Assembly (NCBI RefSeq): GCF_002001015.1
Contig: NZ_MUNO01000009.1
Coordinates: forward strand, 1 to 51,869
Direction of reading: 5' to 3'
Length of the DNA: 51,869 nucleotides
DNA from: Polaromonas sp. A23
GTDB lineage: Bacteria; Pseudomonadota; Gammaproteobacteria; Burkholderiales; Burkholderiaceae_C
This document shows positions 17,471-26,426 of this stretch, one piece after another (the stretch's first letter is position 1; each line of letters starts with the position of its first letter). The translations under genes were made by a program, and so were the position numbers. Under the pieces are notes generated by a model. It was given only the letters and a program-made list of their open reading frames with translations, was not told the DNA's origin and ran no database searches.

Positions 17471-17594
17471 GACAACCCCATTCGGTCATTGGACCGATAA
17501 CCAGCGCACCCGTTTCCAGCCCGGGTCGGGCAGCGCATTGACTCACGCAACGTAAACCCAAGCAAACGGCTCATTGAGCCAAGGAGAAAAAACC

Positions 17595-18206
17595 ATGAAG
17601 CTTTACTACAGCCCATCCGCCTGTTCGCTGTCGCCGCACATTGTGGCCAATGAGCTTGGCCTGCCTATTGAACTCGTGAAGGTCGACCTCGTCGCCAAAC
17701 GCACCGAGCACGGTGAAGACTTTCTCGCCATCAACCCCAAGGGCCTGGTGCCCGTCCTCCAGCTCGACGACGGCTCCCTGTTGACGGAAGGCCCCGCCGT
17801 CGTGCAATACCTCGCCGACCTCAAGCCTGACGCGCAGCTGGCAGCCGCCAGCGGCAACATGGCCCGCTATCGCCTGCAGGAGATGCTGGGCTACATCAAT
17901 TCAGAGCTGCACCAGGGTTACTTGCCCCTGTTCAATCCGGCCTGCAGCGACGAGGTTCGCAGCGCACGCACGGCCCATCTGCACAAACACTACCGACTGA
18001 TAGACGCCGCACTTGGCCGCACTCCCTTCCTGCTGGGCGACCGTTTCACGGTGACCGACGCCTACCTGTTTGTCATCACACGCTGGGCAGATATCGTCAA
18101 GCTTGACCTGTCGGCCTTCCCCAAGTTGCTGGCGTTCCAGGCGCGCATCGCTGCCCGGCCTGCCGTGCAAGCGGCAATGCGCCGTGAACAAGCGGCCAGC
18201 GCCTGA
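17595..18206 (+). CDS. gst: Glutathione S-transferase, beta-class-like
   Basis: A 203-residue glutathione transferase. The N-terminal thioredoxin-like domain (1-80) begins MKLYYSPSACSLSPHIV with Cys10 in the position of the mixed-disulfide cysteine of E. coli GstA. NPKGLVPVLQLDDG carries the cis-proline and LLTEGPAVVQYLAD the glutathione-binding segment. The C-terminal helical domain contains LLGDRFTVTDAYLF. AAGGAG at 17581 precedes the ATG at 17595; the longer reading (17574) is rejected because it would include the ribosome binding site. A DUF899 gene follows, suggesting a thiol or detoxification pair. Confidence 0.92.
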   Translation: MKLYYSPSACSLSPHIVANELGLPIELVKVDLVAKRTEHGEDFLAINPKGLVPVLQLDDGSLLTEGPAVVQYLADLKPDAQLAAASGNMARYRLQEMLGYINSELHQGYLPLFNPACSDEVRSARTAHLHKHYRLIDAALGRTPFLLGDRFTVTDAYLFVITRWADIVKLDLSAFPKLLAFQARIAARPAVQAAMRREQAASA

Positions 18207-18252
18207 TCCCAGCCGCATTCCACTCACCTACTTACTCACCCAGGAGAACACC

Positions 18253-19050
18253 ATGACCACCACCATGACCGAAACATCCACCATGAACCCCATGAAGCAC
18301 CCCGTCGTGTCCAGAAACAAATGGCTGGCCGAGCGCAAGACGCTGCTGGCGCAAGAGAAGGAGCTAACGCGCCTGCGCGACCAGATCGCCAGCGAACGCC
18401 GCGCGCTTCCCTGGGTTCGTATCGAGAAAAACTATGTCTTCGACACACCCGAAGGCAAACGTTCACTCGCCGACCTGTTCGAAGGCCACCGCCAGCTGAT
18501 GGTGCAGCACTTCATGTTCGGCCCGGGCTGGGAGCAGGGTTGCCCGAGCTGCTCTTACATGGCCGACCACACGGCCGGCATGCGGATCCACCTGGAGCAC
18601 CGCGATGTGAGTTTTGTGGCCATCTCGCGCGCGACGCTGCCCGAGATTGAGCGCTTTCGCCGACGCATGGGCTGGCAGTTCAAGTGGGTCTCTTCGAACA
18701 GCAGCGACTTCAACTACGACTTCCACGTGAGCTTCAAGCCCGAGGAGCGGGTCAACGGCACCGTCAACTACAACTACGGCATGGTGGAGTTCCCAGCCGA
18801 GGAAGCACCCGGCATCAGCCTGTTCTACAAAAATGACGCAGGCGAAGTCTTCCACACCTACTCGACCTACGGGCGCGGTGTGGAAGTGATGATGGGCACC
18901 TACAACATGCTGGACCTCACGCCCAAGGGCCGGGACGAACATGACGGGTTTTACAAGATGGACTGGGTGCGCCACCACGACCGCTACGAAGCCGCGACCG
19001 CATTCACACCCGCGCCTGAAGTCGATTCGTGCTGCAGCGCGAAAGCCTGA
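18253..19050 (+). CDS. DUF899 family thioredoxin-fold protein
   Basis: A 265-residue DUF899 protein. Family features are HPVVSRNKWLAERKTLLAQEKE at the start, the LPWVRIEKNYVF segment and GWEQGCPSCSYMADH. The CPSC pair sits where thioredoxin-like proteins have their active site; YGRGVEVMMGTYNMLDLTP near the end is also characteristic. It ends in DSCCSAKA, which adds a vicinal cysteine pair. The reaction is unknown. AGGAG precedes the ATG at 18253; the frame extends upstream, but that part overlaps gst. Confidence 0.87.
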   Translation: MTTTMTETSTMNPMKHPVVSRNKWLAERKTLLAQEKELTRLRDQIASERRALPWVRIEKNYVFDTPEGKRSLADLFEGHRQLMVQHFMFGPGWEQGCPSCSYMADHTAGMRIHLEHRDVSFVAISRATLPEIERFRRRMGWQFKWVSSNSSDFNYDFHVSFKPEERVNGTVNYNYGMVEFPAEEAPGISLFYKNDAGEVFHTYSTYGRGVEVMMGTYNMLDLTPKGRDEHDGFYKMDWVRHHDRYEAATAFTPAPEVDSCCSAKA

Positions 19051-19077
19051 CCGGCTCGCGGAACAGGTGCACGCAGC

Positions 19078-19647
19078 ATGTCAAGCCTTTGGCCGTGGTT
19101 CGTGGTGGCAGGCGCCGGCGCCCTTCATGGGTTGAACCCGGCCACCGGCTGGATGTTGGCCGCTGCCTGGGGCTTGCGCTCACGCGACCGGACGCATGCA
19201 CTGCGAGCGCTGGTGCCTATCGCAGTGGGGCATGTCGTATCGGTCGCACTGGTGGTCGGCGCAGTGGTGATCGGCTTGGGCCTGGATCGCGCACTGCTCC
19301 AGGGTGTGGCGGGTGGGCTGTTTGCCGTCACCGTGATCGCTCACCTGTCGGGTCGCATGCCCAAGGTGGCGCGTGCGCCGGCCGGACACGCCGGGCTGGC
19401 GCTCTGGTCCTTCGTGATGTCCACCGCGCACGGCGCAGGTTTGATGCTGGTGCCGGCACTGGTTCCGCTTTGCGCAGGGGATACATCGGTGCTGGAAATC
19501 ACAGGATCGGGGCCGCTGGCGCTGGCGTTCGCAGCAGCAGGTATTCACATGGCGGCGATGCTCGCCGTCACCGGCCTGGTCGCCACCGGGGTTTGCCGGA
19601 GCTTCGACGTCGGCGCCCGTTTGCTTCGACGTAATTGCAGTGAATAA
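19078..19647 (+). CDS. Multi-pass membrane protein of unknown function
   Basis: A 189-residue protein that is mostly hydrophobic, with about five or six membrane segments. Histidines occur in membrane-proximal motifs (GALHGLNPATGWML, MSTAHGAGLMLVPAL, AGIHMAAML), a pattern reminiscent of metal or small-molecule transporters, but I cannot name a family. It starts 27 bases after the DUF899 stop and may be the last gene of that operon. The 82 bases that follow contain nothing I recognise. Confidence 0.6.
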   Translation: MSSLWPWFVVAGAGALHGLNPATGWMLAAAWGLRSRDRTHALRALVPIAVGHVVSVALVVGAVVIGLGLDRALLQGVAGGLFAVTVIAHLSGRMPKVARAPAGHAGLALWSFVMSTAHGAGLMLVPALVPLCAGDTSVLEITGSGPLALAFAAAGIHMAAMLAVTGLVATGVCRSFDVGARLLRRNCSE

Positions 19648-19729
19648 AGCCCCAGCGAGGATTTCAGCGCTGTTTAAGAAGCGTCGACAGTCAGATGTCA
19701 TTTGTTGACTGACCTGACATGGTGTTTGG

Positions 19730-20617
19730 CTAAGCCATCGCCGCCTGAACAGCGGCGATAAAAGGCTTGATGAGCGGATTGTCCAGGTCTCGACGCCAGC
19801 ACACAGCCATCTCCATTCCACCACCGTCATCTTCCAGAGGGCGAAATGAGATGCCAGGGGGACTGCCAATCGCGGCGCATGCCGGGACGATGGAAAAACC
19901 CTCTCCGGCCAATACCAGGGCAAGGGCGGAGTGAATTGTCTCCACCCTCTGAATGACATGCATCGTGATGTTGTTCCGCCTGAGAAGCGATCCGATGAAA
20001 GAGGTGTCCGCTCCGTTCTCTACCTTCGTGCCAGGCAATCCAACAAGTGTCATTCCTTGCAATTTGGCCATAGGGACCACTTTATGACGGGCCAGCGGTG
20101 ACCGCGCAGGCATGGCCAGGAGCAAGGGCTGCTTTCCGACAGTGACAGCAGCAATCCCGCTGCGCTGCAGCGGCGGCATACAAAGACCGACCGTCACTTT
20201 GAACTCACTGATCAGCACTTCGTACGTGCTGGCACTCATCTCGACAAACTGAATGTCAACTCCAGGCAAAGTGCGTCTCAGTTCCGGGACCAACCTGGGG
20301 AGCACTGCATAGCCCAGCGCGAACATATAACCCACGGTCAAGCGACCGCGGCGTCCCGCAGCCACCGCACGCGCTGCTTCAAAGCCGTCGTGCGCAAGCG
20401 CAAGCGCTTCCTTCGCGCGCGAATAAAGGGCGCCGCCCGCATCGGTGAGTTCCATCCCCCTGGACCCTCGACGGAAGAGCGCGGTTCCCAGCTGTGCCTC
20501 GAGATTGTGGATATGCACCGAAAGGGGCGGTTGCGCCATGTGGAGCTGCATCGCGGCCTTGCCCACGCTGCGGGCATCCGCAACGGCAACGAAATAGCGC
20601 AGGTGCTTCAGGTCCAT
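19730..20617 (-). CDS. LysR family transcriptional regulator
   Basis: A 295-residue LysR regulator. The HTH occupies the first 60 residues (ARSVGKAAMQLHMAQPPLSVHI) and the effector domain the rest (GRLTVGYMFALGYAVLPRLV onward). It is divergent from the amidase gene across 105 bases, so it probably controls amidase, Bug receptor and cupin. GC content here looks lower than in the flanking core genes, consistent with acquired DNA. The effector is unknown. Confidence 0.87.
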   Translation of the reverse strand: MDLKHLRYFVAVADARSVGKAAMQLHMAQPPLSVHIHNLEAQLGTALFRRGSRGMELTDAGGALYSRAKEALALAHDGFEAARAVAAGRRGRLTVGYMFALGYAVLPRLVPELRRTLPGVDIQFVEMSASTYEVLISEFKVTVGLCMPPLQRSGIAAVTVGKQPLLLAMPARSPLARHKVVPMAKLQGMTLVGLPGTKVENGADTSFIGSLLRRNNITMHVIQRVETIHSALALVLAGEGFSIVPACAAIGSPPGISFRPLEDDGGGMEMAVCWRRDLDNPLIKPFIAAVQAAMA

Positions 20618-20722
20618 GAAGTCATATTAAACGCGTATGGGATTGTCGTAAATCGGTATTAGACGGATGAATTCCGAAGTGCAAAGCTTGCGCCGTGAAA
20701 CATCAAATAAACAAAGCCATAA

Positions 20723-22153
20723 ATGGGTGACGACCTGTGCCAGATGCCTGCAACCGTTCTGCGTCAGAAAATCGCGCAGCGGGAGGTGTCGCCTGTCGAA
20801 GTGACGCAGGCGGTCCTTGATCGCGCCCATCGGCTTCAACCGGTGCTTAACTGCTTCATCACCATCTGCGCGGACGAGGCAATGCAGGAAGCGCGCACCG
20901 CCGAGCAAGCTCTGATGCGGAATGAACCGCTCGGTCTTCTCCATGGAATACCCTACACATGCAAGGATCTGGTCAACACCCGCGGCGTTCGCACGACGTT
21001 CGGCTCCCTGATTTTTGAAAACAATGTTCCCGCGGAAGACGCGGAAGCCGTGGCGCGTCTGCGTCGGCAAGGCGCCATCCTCATCGGAAAAACAACGACA
21101 TCCGAGTTCGGTGCCAAATGCCTGACCGATGCCCCCCTCTTCGGCCGTACCCGCAATGCCTGGCGCGCCGATCGTTCCAGCGGAGGATCCAGCGGCGGCG
21201 CGGCCGTGGCTGTGGCGGCGGGAATTGCACCGATGGGCATCGCCACCGACGGCGGTGGGTCAACCCGGATTCCCGCCGCATGCAACGGTGTTGTAGGCCT
21301 CAAGCAAAGCATTGGAGTCGTTCCTCACTCGCAGACCGAAGATGTCTTCGGAAATCTCACGTATGTCACACCAATGACGCGCACGGTAGCAGACACCGCC
21401 TTGATGCTCCAGGCCATGGCCGGACCGGCGGCGGTCGACCCCTGGTCTATTGGCTTACCCGTGCCGGACTACTGCAAGGCAGCCACGACAGGCGGGGACT
21501 TGCATGGCAAACGCATCATGTTCTGCCTGGCACCTCAAGGCCGGCCTGTTTCAAGCGAGGTCGCGCGTGCGTTTGAGGATGCGCTCGCCCATCTGAAATC
21601 AATGGGGGCAGAGTTGTGCGCGATGCCCGTTACCACCGACTTTGACATCGAGCCTCTCTGGCGCACCATCAACCACACGGTATGGGTAACGCGGTTTGGC
21701 GAGTGGGCGCGCGAACGTCCGCACGACCTCAGCCCTTCTCTCCTCCAACAGCTTGAGCTGGCCAAGCATGTCACAGGGGTCGAGTATCAGCGGGCGATGT
21801 TCGATCGAACCCGCCTGTTCAGGCATGTCCAGGGGCTGCTGCAGGAGAACGACTTCCTCGCCATGCCCACGTTGTCACGTACGGCCGTGGCCATCGACCA
21901 GGATCTCTTCAGCACGCTGGACATTGACGGCCAGCGCTACCCGGAGGTCCGTGCGAACTGGTTTCCCTGGACGATGCCGTTCAATCTCAGTGGGCATCCT
22001 GCCATCACACTTCCCTGCGGCTTCGATGTGGATGGACTTCCCATCGGTGTGCAACTGGTTGGTCGGTTCAGGGGCGAGGCGGACCTGCTTCACGCCGCAT
22101 CGCTGCTTGAAGCATCACAGGGATTATTGTTGCGCCGACCCAATGTGACTTGA
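20723..22153 (+). CDS. Amidase signature family hydrolase
   Basis: A 476-residue amidase with the Ser-cisSer-Lys triad. Lys81 is in the CKD motif, the cis-serine is Ser156 or Ser157 in SSGGSSGG, and the nucleophile is Ser180 in DGGGSTRIPA. The glycine-rich core RSSGGSSGGAAVAVAAG is intact, so the enzyme should be active. The family hydrolyses amides, carbamates or esters; no subfamily such as GatA is supported, because no gatB or gatC is nearby. With the Bug receptor 18 bases downstream and a cupin, it probably serves uptake and breakdown of an amide-containing carboxylate. Confidence 0.88.
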   Translation: MGDDLCQMPATVLRQKIAQREVSPVEVTQAVLDRAHRLQPVLNCFITICADEAMQEARTAEQALMRNEPLGLLHGIPYTCKDLVNTRGVRTTFGSLIFENNVPAEDAEAVARLRRQGAILIGKTTTSEFGAKCLTDAPLFGRTRNAWRADRSSGGSSGGAAVAVAAGIAPMGIATDGGGSTRIPAACNGVVGLKQSIGVVPHSQTEDVFGNLTYVTPMTRTVADTALMLQAMAGPAAVDPWSIGLPVPDYCKAATTGGDLHGKRIMFCLAPQGRPVSSEVARAFEDALAHLKSMGAELCAMPVTTDFDIEPLWRTINHTVWVTRFGEWARERPHDLSPSLLQQLELAKHVTGVEYQRAMFDRTRLFRHVQGLLQENDFLAMPTLSRTAVAIDQDLFSTLDIDGQRYPEVRANWFPWTMPFNLSGHPAITLPCGFDVDGLPIGVQLVGRFRGEADLLHAASLLEASQGLLLRRPNVT

Positions 22154-22171
22154 CTTAACCTGGGGTAAATC

Positions 22172-23176
22172 ATGAACATACTGAACCGCGGATTTTCCAA
22201 GTGGGCATTTGTCCTCACAATTTTCAGCGGAGCTCTGGCTGGCGTTCACGCTCAGTCGAACCCGCCGGTCGGAGCTCCAACTGAGCCCTTGAGGCTGGTT
22301 GTCGGGTTCGCACCGGGAGGCGCTCTCGACGCTTTGGCCAGGGCTATGGCCGAGCAGCTACGGAAGTCCACCGGACAAACTGTTTTGGTCGACAATCGGC
22401 CAGGCGCATCGACCCGCCTGGCCATCGACTACGTCAAGCGGGCACCTCCCGATGGCAATACGGTGCTCCTTGCATCCTCGGCGCCGTTCGTCATCTTTCC
22501 GATGACATACAAACGCGTGAACTATGACGTGGAGCGGGACTTCGCTCCGGTGGCGCATCTGGTGGAATTCCCCAGCGTCATTTCAACGAGCACCACGCAG
22601 CCTTTCAAGACACTGCCCCAGTATGTCGAATGGCTCCGGCGCCACCCGAAAGATGGGTGGGTTGGACTCACCTCCCTGGGGGGTGGTCTGCACTTCTCTG
22701 TCCTTGCAATGTCCAAGGAAGTCGGTGTTCCCATGGAGCCTATTCCGTACAAGGGAGGTGCGCCTCTCGTAACGGACATCATCAGCGGGCAAGTTCCCAT
22801 CGGCACAGATGCGTTGGCCAGCCAACTGGAACTTCATCGCGGTGGCAAGGTGCGTATCCTCGCGGTCTCCGGAACGCGGCGCAATAGATTGTTGCCCGAT
22901 GTCCCCACAGTGAAGGAAGCAGGCATCAACGGTTTCGATCACGCCTCCTTTTCTTACAGCGCTTATGTGCCTGCGAGTACTCCGCCCGCTGTCATCAAAC
23001 GACTCGAACGCGCGCTGGTCGATGCCGTGAAAGAGCGCCGGGTGTATGCACAGCTCATGAGCTTGGGCCTCGAGCCCACAGGGCTGGACGGCGCAACAGT
23101 CAGGAAGCAACTGCGCGCCGAGCTGGCTTTCTGGCGGCCCATCGTCCAAGCCTCGGGATTCAAAAGCGAGGAGTGA
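22172..23176 (+). CDS. Bug/TctC-type periplasmic solute receptor
   Basis: A 334-residue member of the Bug family of tripartite tricarboxylate carriers. A signal peptide of about 27 residues (FVLTIFSGALAGVHA) is followed by the family start LRLVVGFAPGGALDALARAMA, then VDNRPGASTRLAIDYV and a conserved middle PYKGGAPLVTDIISGQV. It binds a carboxylate in the periplasm. No membrane TctA or TctB partner is in the window; orphan receptors are common in this bacterial family. It sits directly after the amidase gene. Confidence 0.9.
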   Translation: MNILNRGFSKWAFVLTIFSGALAGVHAQSNPPVGAPTEPLRLVVGFAPGGALDALARAMAEQLRKSTGQTVLVDNRPGASTRLAIDYVKRAPPDGNTVLLASSAPFVIFPMTYKRVNYDVERDFAPVAHLVEFPSVISTSTTQPFKTLPQYVEWLRRHPKDGWVGLTSLGGGLHFSVLAMSKEVGVPMEPIPYKGGAPLVTDIISGQVPIGTDALASQLELHRGGKVRILAVSGTRRNRLLPDVPTVKEAGINGFDHASFSYSAYVPASTPPAVIKRLERALVDAVKERRVYAQLMSLGLEPTGLDGATVRKQLRAELAFWRPIVQASGFKSEE

Positions 23177-23530
23177 AGCGAGGACTCTCTAGGCGCTTCA
23201 GGCGAGCCAAGTCGATGCCTTTGCGAAATTGCAGGTAGCTGGTGTAGCCCTTGGGTGGGTGGGCGTGCTGCTGTGGATACTGGTCTCACCTGGTTTCGCC
23301 TGTGTCTCGGCGTAGCCCAGCCGCACAGGATTACCGCGGACATAGGGAAAACCACAGGACGCAGGGTCATCGCGTCCGCGGCCCAGGGCTCCCGCCCCCC
23401 TTTTTCCACTGGGGAGTCTGGCATTCGTGCCATTCCGGAATCAATACACGCCATCGATGTCATTGGACCAGGCAGCGGAAGGCTTCTATTCTCCGGTCGC
23501 AAGGCAAATCGCCTGGACGAAAGGATTCCC
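23177..23530. other. 354-base gap without a recognised gene
   Basis: Open frames cross this stretch on both strands, but none has recognisable motifs. On the minus strand, a segment reading KGYTSYLQFRKGIDLARLK near 23200-23260 looks protein-like and could be a gene remnant. I could not assign it. Confidence 0.4.
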
Positions 23531-23842
23531 ATGGAAGTCATACGATCAAAAGAGTTCACCGCAGCCAAGGCCTGGGGCGCACGTGATATCGCCAACATGA
23601 ACGGGATCACAACGCGCCTGCATTGGACAGACCAGCCCTACCAGTGGCACGTCAATGACGGCGAAGAAGTATTTGTGGTCCTCGACGGCAGGGTAGAAAT
23701 GCACTACCGCGACTCTGATGGCGCCGGGTTAACCATTCTGGAAGTTGGAGACATCTTCTTTGCAGACGTGGGGACCGTTCACGTTGCAAAACCCATTGGC
23801 GCGGCGCGCATACTGGTCGTTGAGACCCAGGGTAGTGTTTAG
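23531..23842 (+). CDS. Cupin domain protein
   Basis: A 103-residue single-domain cupin. The first motif is degenerate (WHVNDGEEVFVVLDGRVEMHY keeps one His and the Glu), and the second is VGDIFFADVGTVHVAKPIG with its histidine. It could bind a metal and act as a dioxygenase, isomerase or sensor; none can be chosen. The ATG at 23531 has AAGGA at 23521-23525. An in-frame extension to 23255 is rejected because the added residues have no cupin features. It is the last gene before the IS3 remnant. Confidence 0.75.
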   Translation: MEVIRSKEFTAAKAWGARDIANMNGITTRLHWTDQPYQWHVNDGEEVFVVLDGRVEMHYRDSDGAGLTILEVGDIFFADVGTVHVAKPIGAARILVVETQGSV

Positions 23843-23910
23843 CGTCAGGACTGGCGCACTCATCCCCCTCCATTCCTCATATTGTTGAATTCCGCTGAAG
23901 TCTGACCCAA

Positions 23911-24151
23911 GGGGGATGCGGACAAAAACTTGGACTACCAGGAAGTAGTTCATATATTCGTACGAAGACAGGATTCGGGCGATTGAGTTCTACCTCAATC
24001 TCGGCAAACGCGTCAGACCAACCATCGCCTACATCCGCTGGTTCAACGAGAAGCGGATCAAGATTTCTCTTGGCTCTCTTAGTCTCATCGAATACCGAGA
24101 GAGTCTTGGACTTACGGGATAAAACCGGTCCAAGTACTTGTCCGCACCCCC
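23911..24151 (+). mobile_element. Internally deleted IS3-family insertion sequence
   Basis: Imperfect terminal inverted repeats at 23911-23935 (GGGGGATGCGGAC then AAAAACTTGGAC) and 24128-24151 (its complement, with GGGGGTGCGGAC then AAGTACTTGGAC) bound only 241 bases. Between them lie the start of an IS3-type OrfA and the end of its OrfB, joined in frame. The element has lost most of both genes and cannot move by itself. No clear target duplication is visible. Confidence 0.8.
23961..24122 (+). pseudogene. OrfA-OrfB transposase remnant, in-frame deletion
   Basis: Translates as YEDRIRAIEFYLNLGKRV (IS3-type OrfA N-terminal region) running into YIRWFNEKRIKISLGSLS and IEYRESLGL (the C-terminal end of the DDE OrfB), then stop TAA at 24120-24122. 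The junction is around 24015-24030. No start codon is seen in frame upstream. All catalytic DDE residues except possibly none at the extreme C-terminus are missing, so there is no transposase activity. Confidence 0.8.
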
Positions 24152-24184
24152 AGTCCTTCTATCAAATCTTGACTCACACTTTCT

Positions 24185-25561
24185 TTACGACATCCTCATG
24201 AGCGGCGAGGCAGGTGCCTTGATCGATGCCAGCACCCGATCGACCATCACGCCCGCCTGACCCAGGTTGTTCATCGGATCACAGAACGAGGCCAGCTGTT
24301 CGCGCGTCACATGCTTCTTGATTTCCGGGTGCTCCGCCAGCAACTCGATCAGCGGGCGCTTTTGCTTGAGCGCATCGCGACAGATGTCATAGACCAGGTC
24401 GTGCGCATACTCGCGCCCGATGTAGGGACCGAGGCCCATCATCACGGCCTCCGACATCACAAGGCCGTGGGTCATGTCGATGTTGCGGCGCATCTGCGCG
24501 GCATCGACTTCCAGGCCCGCGAGGATGAACTTCGTCTGCTTGAGCGCGCCCGAGATCAGGCAGAAGATCTCGGGCATTGCCACCCATTCGATTTCCCATG
24601 GGCCCGTGGAGCGTTCATGGTCGGCGACCATCGCGTCCATCAACGATGCGGCCAGCTGGCGTACCACCGAGATGTTGGCGTGGATGTAGAGGCAGGAGAT
24701 CGGGTTGCGCTTTTGCGGCATGGTTGACGAGGAACCGCGACCGGGCGCAAAAGGCTCGAACACTTCCGCGACTTCGGTCTGCATCAGCAGCTTCACGTCC
24801 ATCGCGATCTTGCCGAGCGATCCACCGACGATGCCGAGGAAGGCGCCAACTTCAGCGAAGTTGTCGCGCACGGTGTGCCACGAAATCAGCGGCTGCCCGA
24901 GTCCGAGCTCCTTCATGAGGCCTGCCTGGGTTTCCATCGCACCTTTTTCAAGCGAGGACAGCGTGCCCGACGCGCCGCCGAACTCACCGACCAGCACCCG
25001 CGGCTTGAGTTGCGTGAGGCGCTCGCGGTGGCGCTCAATGCCCGCGAGGATGCTGGCCATCTTGTAGCCGAAGGTGATGGGCGTCGCCTGCTGCAGGTTG
25101 CTGCGGCCGATGATTGGGGTATCGCGGTGGTCGCGCGCCAGTTTGGCGAGCGAGGCCGAGATGTCCGCGAGGTCGGCCTCGACCAGTGCGAGGCCCTCTC
25201 GTATCTGCAACACGGCGGCCGTGTCCGTGATGTCCTGCGTGGTGGCGCCCCAATGGCAGTATTCGCCAAGGCCGTCCTTGCAATGCGCGTTGATCTGGTT
25301 GACCACGGCGATGATCGGGTAGCCGATCTGCTCGGTCTTGGCCTTGAGCTTGGCCCAGTCAATCTGGCTGGGCTCGCAGTTCTTCACGATCTCTTCGGCC
25401 GCTTCTTTGGGAATGATGCCGAGGGAACCCTGAACCTTGGCGAGCGCGCGCTCGATGTCCAGGTATTTGGCGGTGCGGTTCTCGTCCGACCAGACCTGCC
25501 GCATGGTGGCATCGCTGAACATGTCGCCGAAAATTTTTGAGTCGATGATGGTTGCGGACAT
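24185..25561 (-). CDS. Fumarase/aspartase-superfamily lyase (PcaB/adenylosuccinate lyase-like)
   Basis: A 458-residue class II fumarase/aspartase superfamily member. The motifs are HWGATTQD at 103-110 (substrate binding, as in PcaB and adenylosuccinate lyase) and GSSSTMPQKRNP at 276-287, the superfamily signature holding the catalytic serine. Members eliminate fumarate, or a substituted fumarate, from aspartate- or malate-like substrates, or cycloisomerise carboxymuconate. No pca or purine genes are nearby; it is the last gene of a CoA-dependent catabolic operon. A substrate that yields mesaconate or a related C4-C5 unsaturated diacid is my inference, not shown by residues. Confidence 0.8.
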   Translation of the reverse strand: MSATIIDSKIFGDMFSDATMRQVWSDENRTAKYLDIERALAKVQGSLGIIPKEAAEEIVKNCEPSQIDWAKLKAKTEQIGYPIIAVVNQINAHCKDGLGEYCHWGATTQDITDTAAVLQIREGLALVEADLADISASLAKLARDHRDTPIIGRSNLQQATPITFGYKMASILAGIERHRERLTQLKPRVLVGEFGGASGTLSSLEKGAMETQAGLMKELGLGQPLISWHTVRDNFAEVGAFLGIVGGSLGKIAMDVKLLMQTEVAEVFEPFAPGRGSSSTMPQKRNPISCLYIHANISVVRQLAASLMDAMVADHERSTGPWEIEWVAMPEIFCLISGALKQTKFILAGLEVDAAQMRRNIDMTHGLVMSEAVMMGLGPYIGREYAHDLVYDICRDALKQKRPLIELLAEHPEIKKHVTREQLASFCDPMNNLGQAGVMVDRVLASIKAPASPLMRMS

Positions 25562-25595
25562 AGGTTCTCCGTTGGGTTATGTGTCTTGTAAAAAA

Positions 25596-26426
25596 TCAGG
25601 GGTTGCGTGCGGCCAGAGCCACGATGCGCTCGGCTTTGAGCACAACCGGGCGATCGACCATCTTCCCGTCAAGCTGGATGGCGCCGCCGCCGGCTGCGCG
25701 CGAGGCGCTCAGGATGCGTTGTGCCCAGGCCTGTTCTTCAGCACCGGGTCGTAGCGCGCGGTGTACGGCGGCAACCTGCACGGGGTGGATACACATCTTG
25801 GCGCCAAAGCCGAGGCAGCGTGCCTGCGCCATGTCGGCGGCAACGCGGTCCGCATCGATGTCGGGCGTGACGCCAGCCACGGGCGAGGGCAGGCCTGTGG
25901 CACGTGAGGCAATGGCCAGCTGAATCGCGGCGTGCTGCAGCGCCGGGCTGTCGGCAGGAATGTCGAGATCGGCCATGTAGTCGAGCGAGCCGAAAGCCAG
26001 CCGTGCGATGCCCGGTGCGGTAGCAAGGTCGGGGGCAGCCAGCAGGCCACGCGCTGTTTCGATCAGCGGCAACACCGTTGCGCCCGAACTGAGCGAGCCG
26101 AGAACGTCAGCCACCTGCCATTTGTTTTCGTATTTGGGAAGCATGACGCAGACGGCCTGCACCTGCCGCAGGAGCTGCAGATCGTCCGTGTACCAATCCG
26201 TGCTCGCGTCGTTGATACGGATCACCAGCTTGCCGAGAACCTCTTCACCCGCGAAGGGCATCCACGCCGCGATGGCCTCGCGCGCAACAGCCTTGTCAGA
26301 GGACGAGACCGCGTCTTCCAGATCGATGATGACGCGGTCCGCACCGGAGGCCAATGCCTTCACGAAACGCTCAGGCCGGTGGCCAGGCACGAACAGGTAG
26401 CTCAGCGGCACGAGCGGCATGCTCAT
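25596..26426 (-). CDS. CitE-type (HpcH/HpaI family) CoA-ester lyase
   Basis: A 276-residue TIM-barrel aldolase of the CitE group. SYLFVPGHRPERF near the N-terminus binds CoA, DLEDAV at 35-40 supplies acidic metal ligands, LVIRIND carries the active-site arginine, and LPLIETARGL holds a second acidic ligand. Close functional types are citramalyl-CoA, malyl-CoA and beta-methylmalyl-CoA lyases, which release acetyl-CoA with pyruvate or glyoxylate. Its ATG overlaps the stop of the CoA-transferase gene (ATGA), so the two are translated together. Confidence 0.86.
   Translation of the reverse strand: MSMPLVPLSYLFVPGHRPERFVKALASGADRVIIDLEDAVSSSDKAVAREAIAAWMPFAGEEVLGKLVIRINDASTDWYTDDLQLLRQVQAVCVMLPKYENKWQVADVLGSLSSGATVLPLIETARGLLAAPDLATAPGIARLAFGSLDYMADLDIPADSPALQHAAIQLAIASRATGLPSPVAGVTPDIDADRVAADMAQARCLGFGAKMCIHPVQVAAVHRALRPGAEEQAWAQRILSASRAAGGGAIQLDGKMVDRPVVLKAERIVALAARNP

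Noticed and set aside
15174..17561. 795-codon open frame on the minus strand
   Set aside because: Only its last 78 codons look like a protein. The rest is arginine/serine/alanine-rich antisense of the HTH and propeller genes.
23255..23530. N-terminal extension of the cupin gene
   Set aside because: No cupin features or conserved residues in the added part; the ATG at 23531 has a ribosome binding site.
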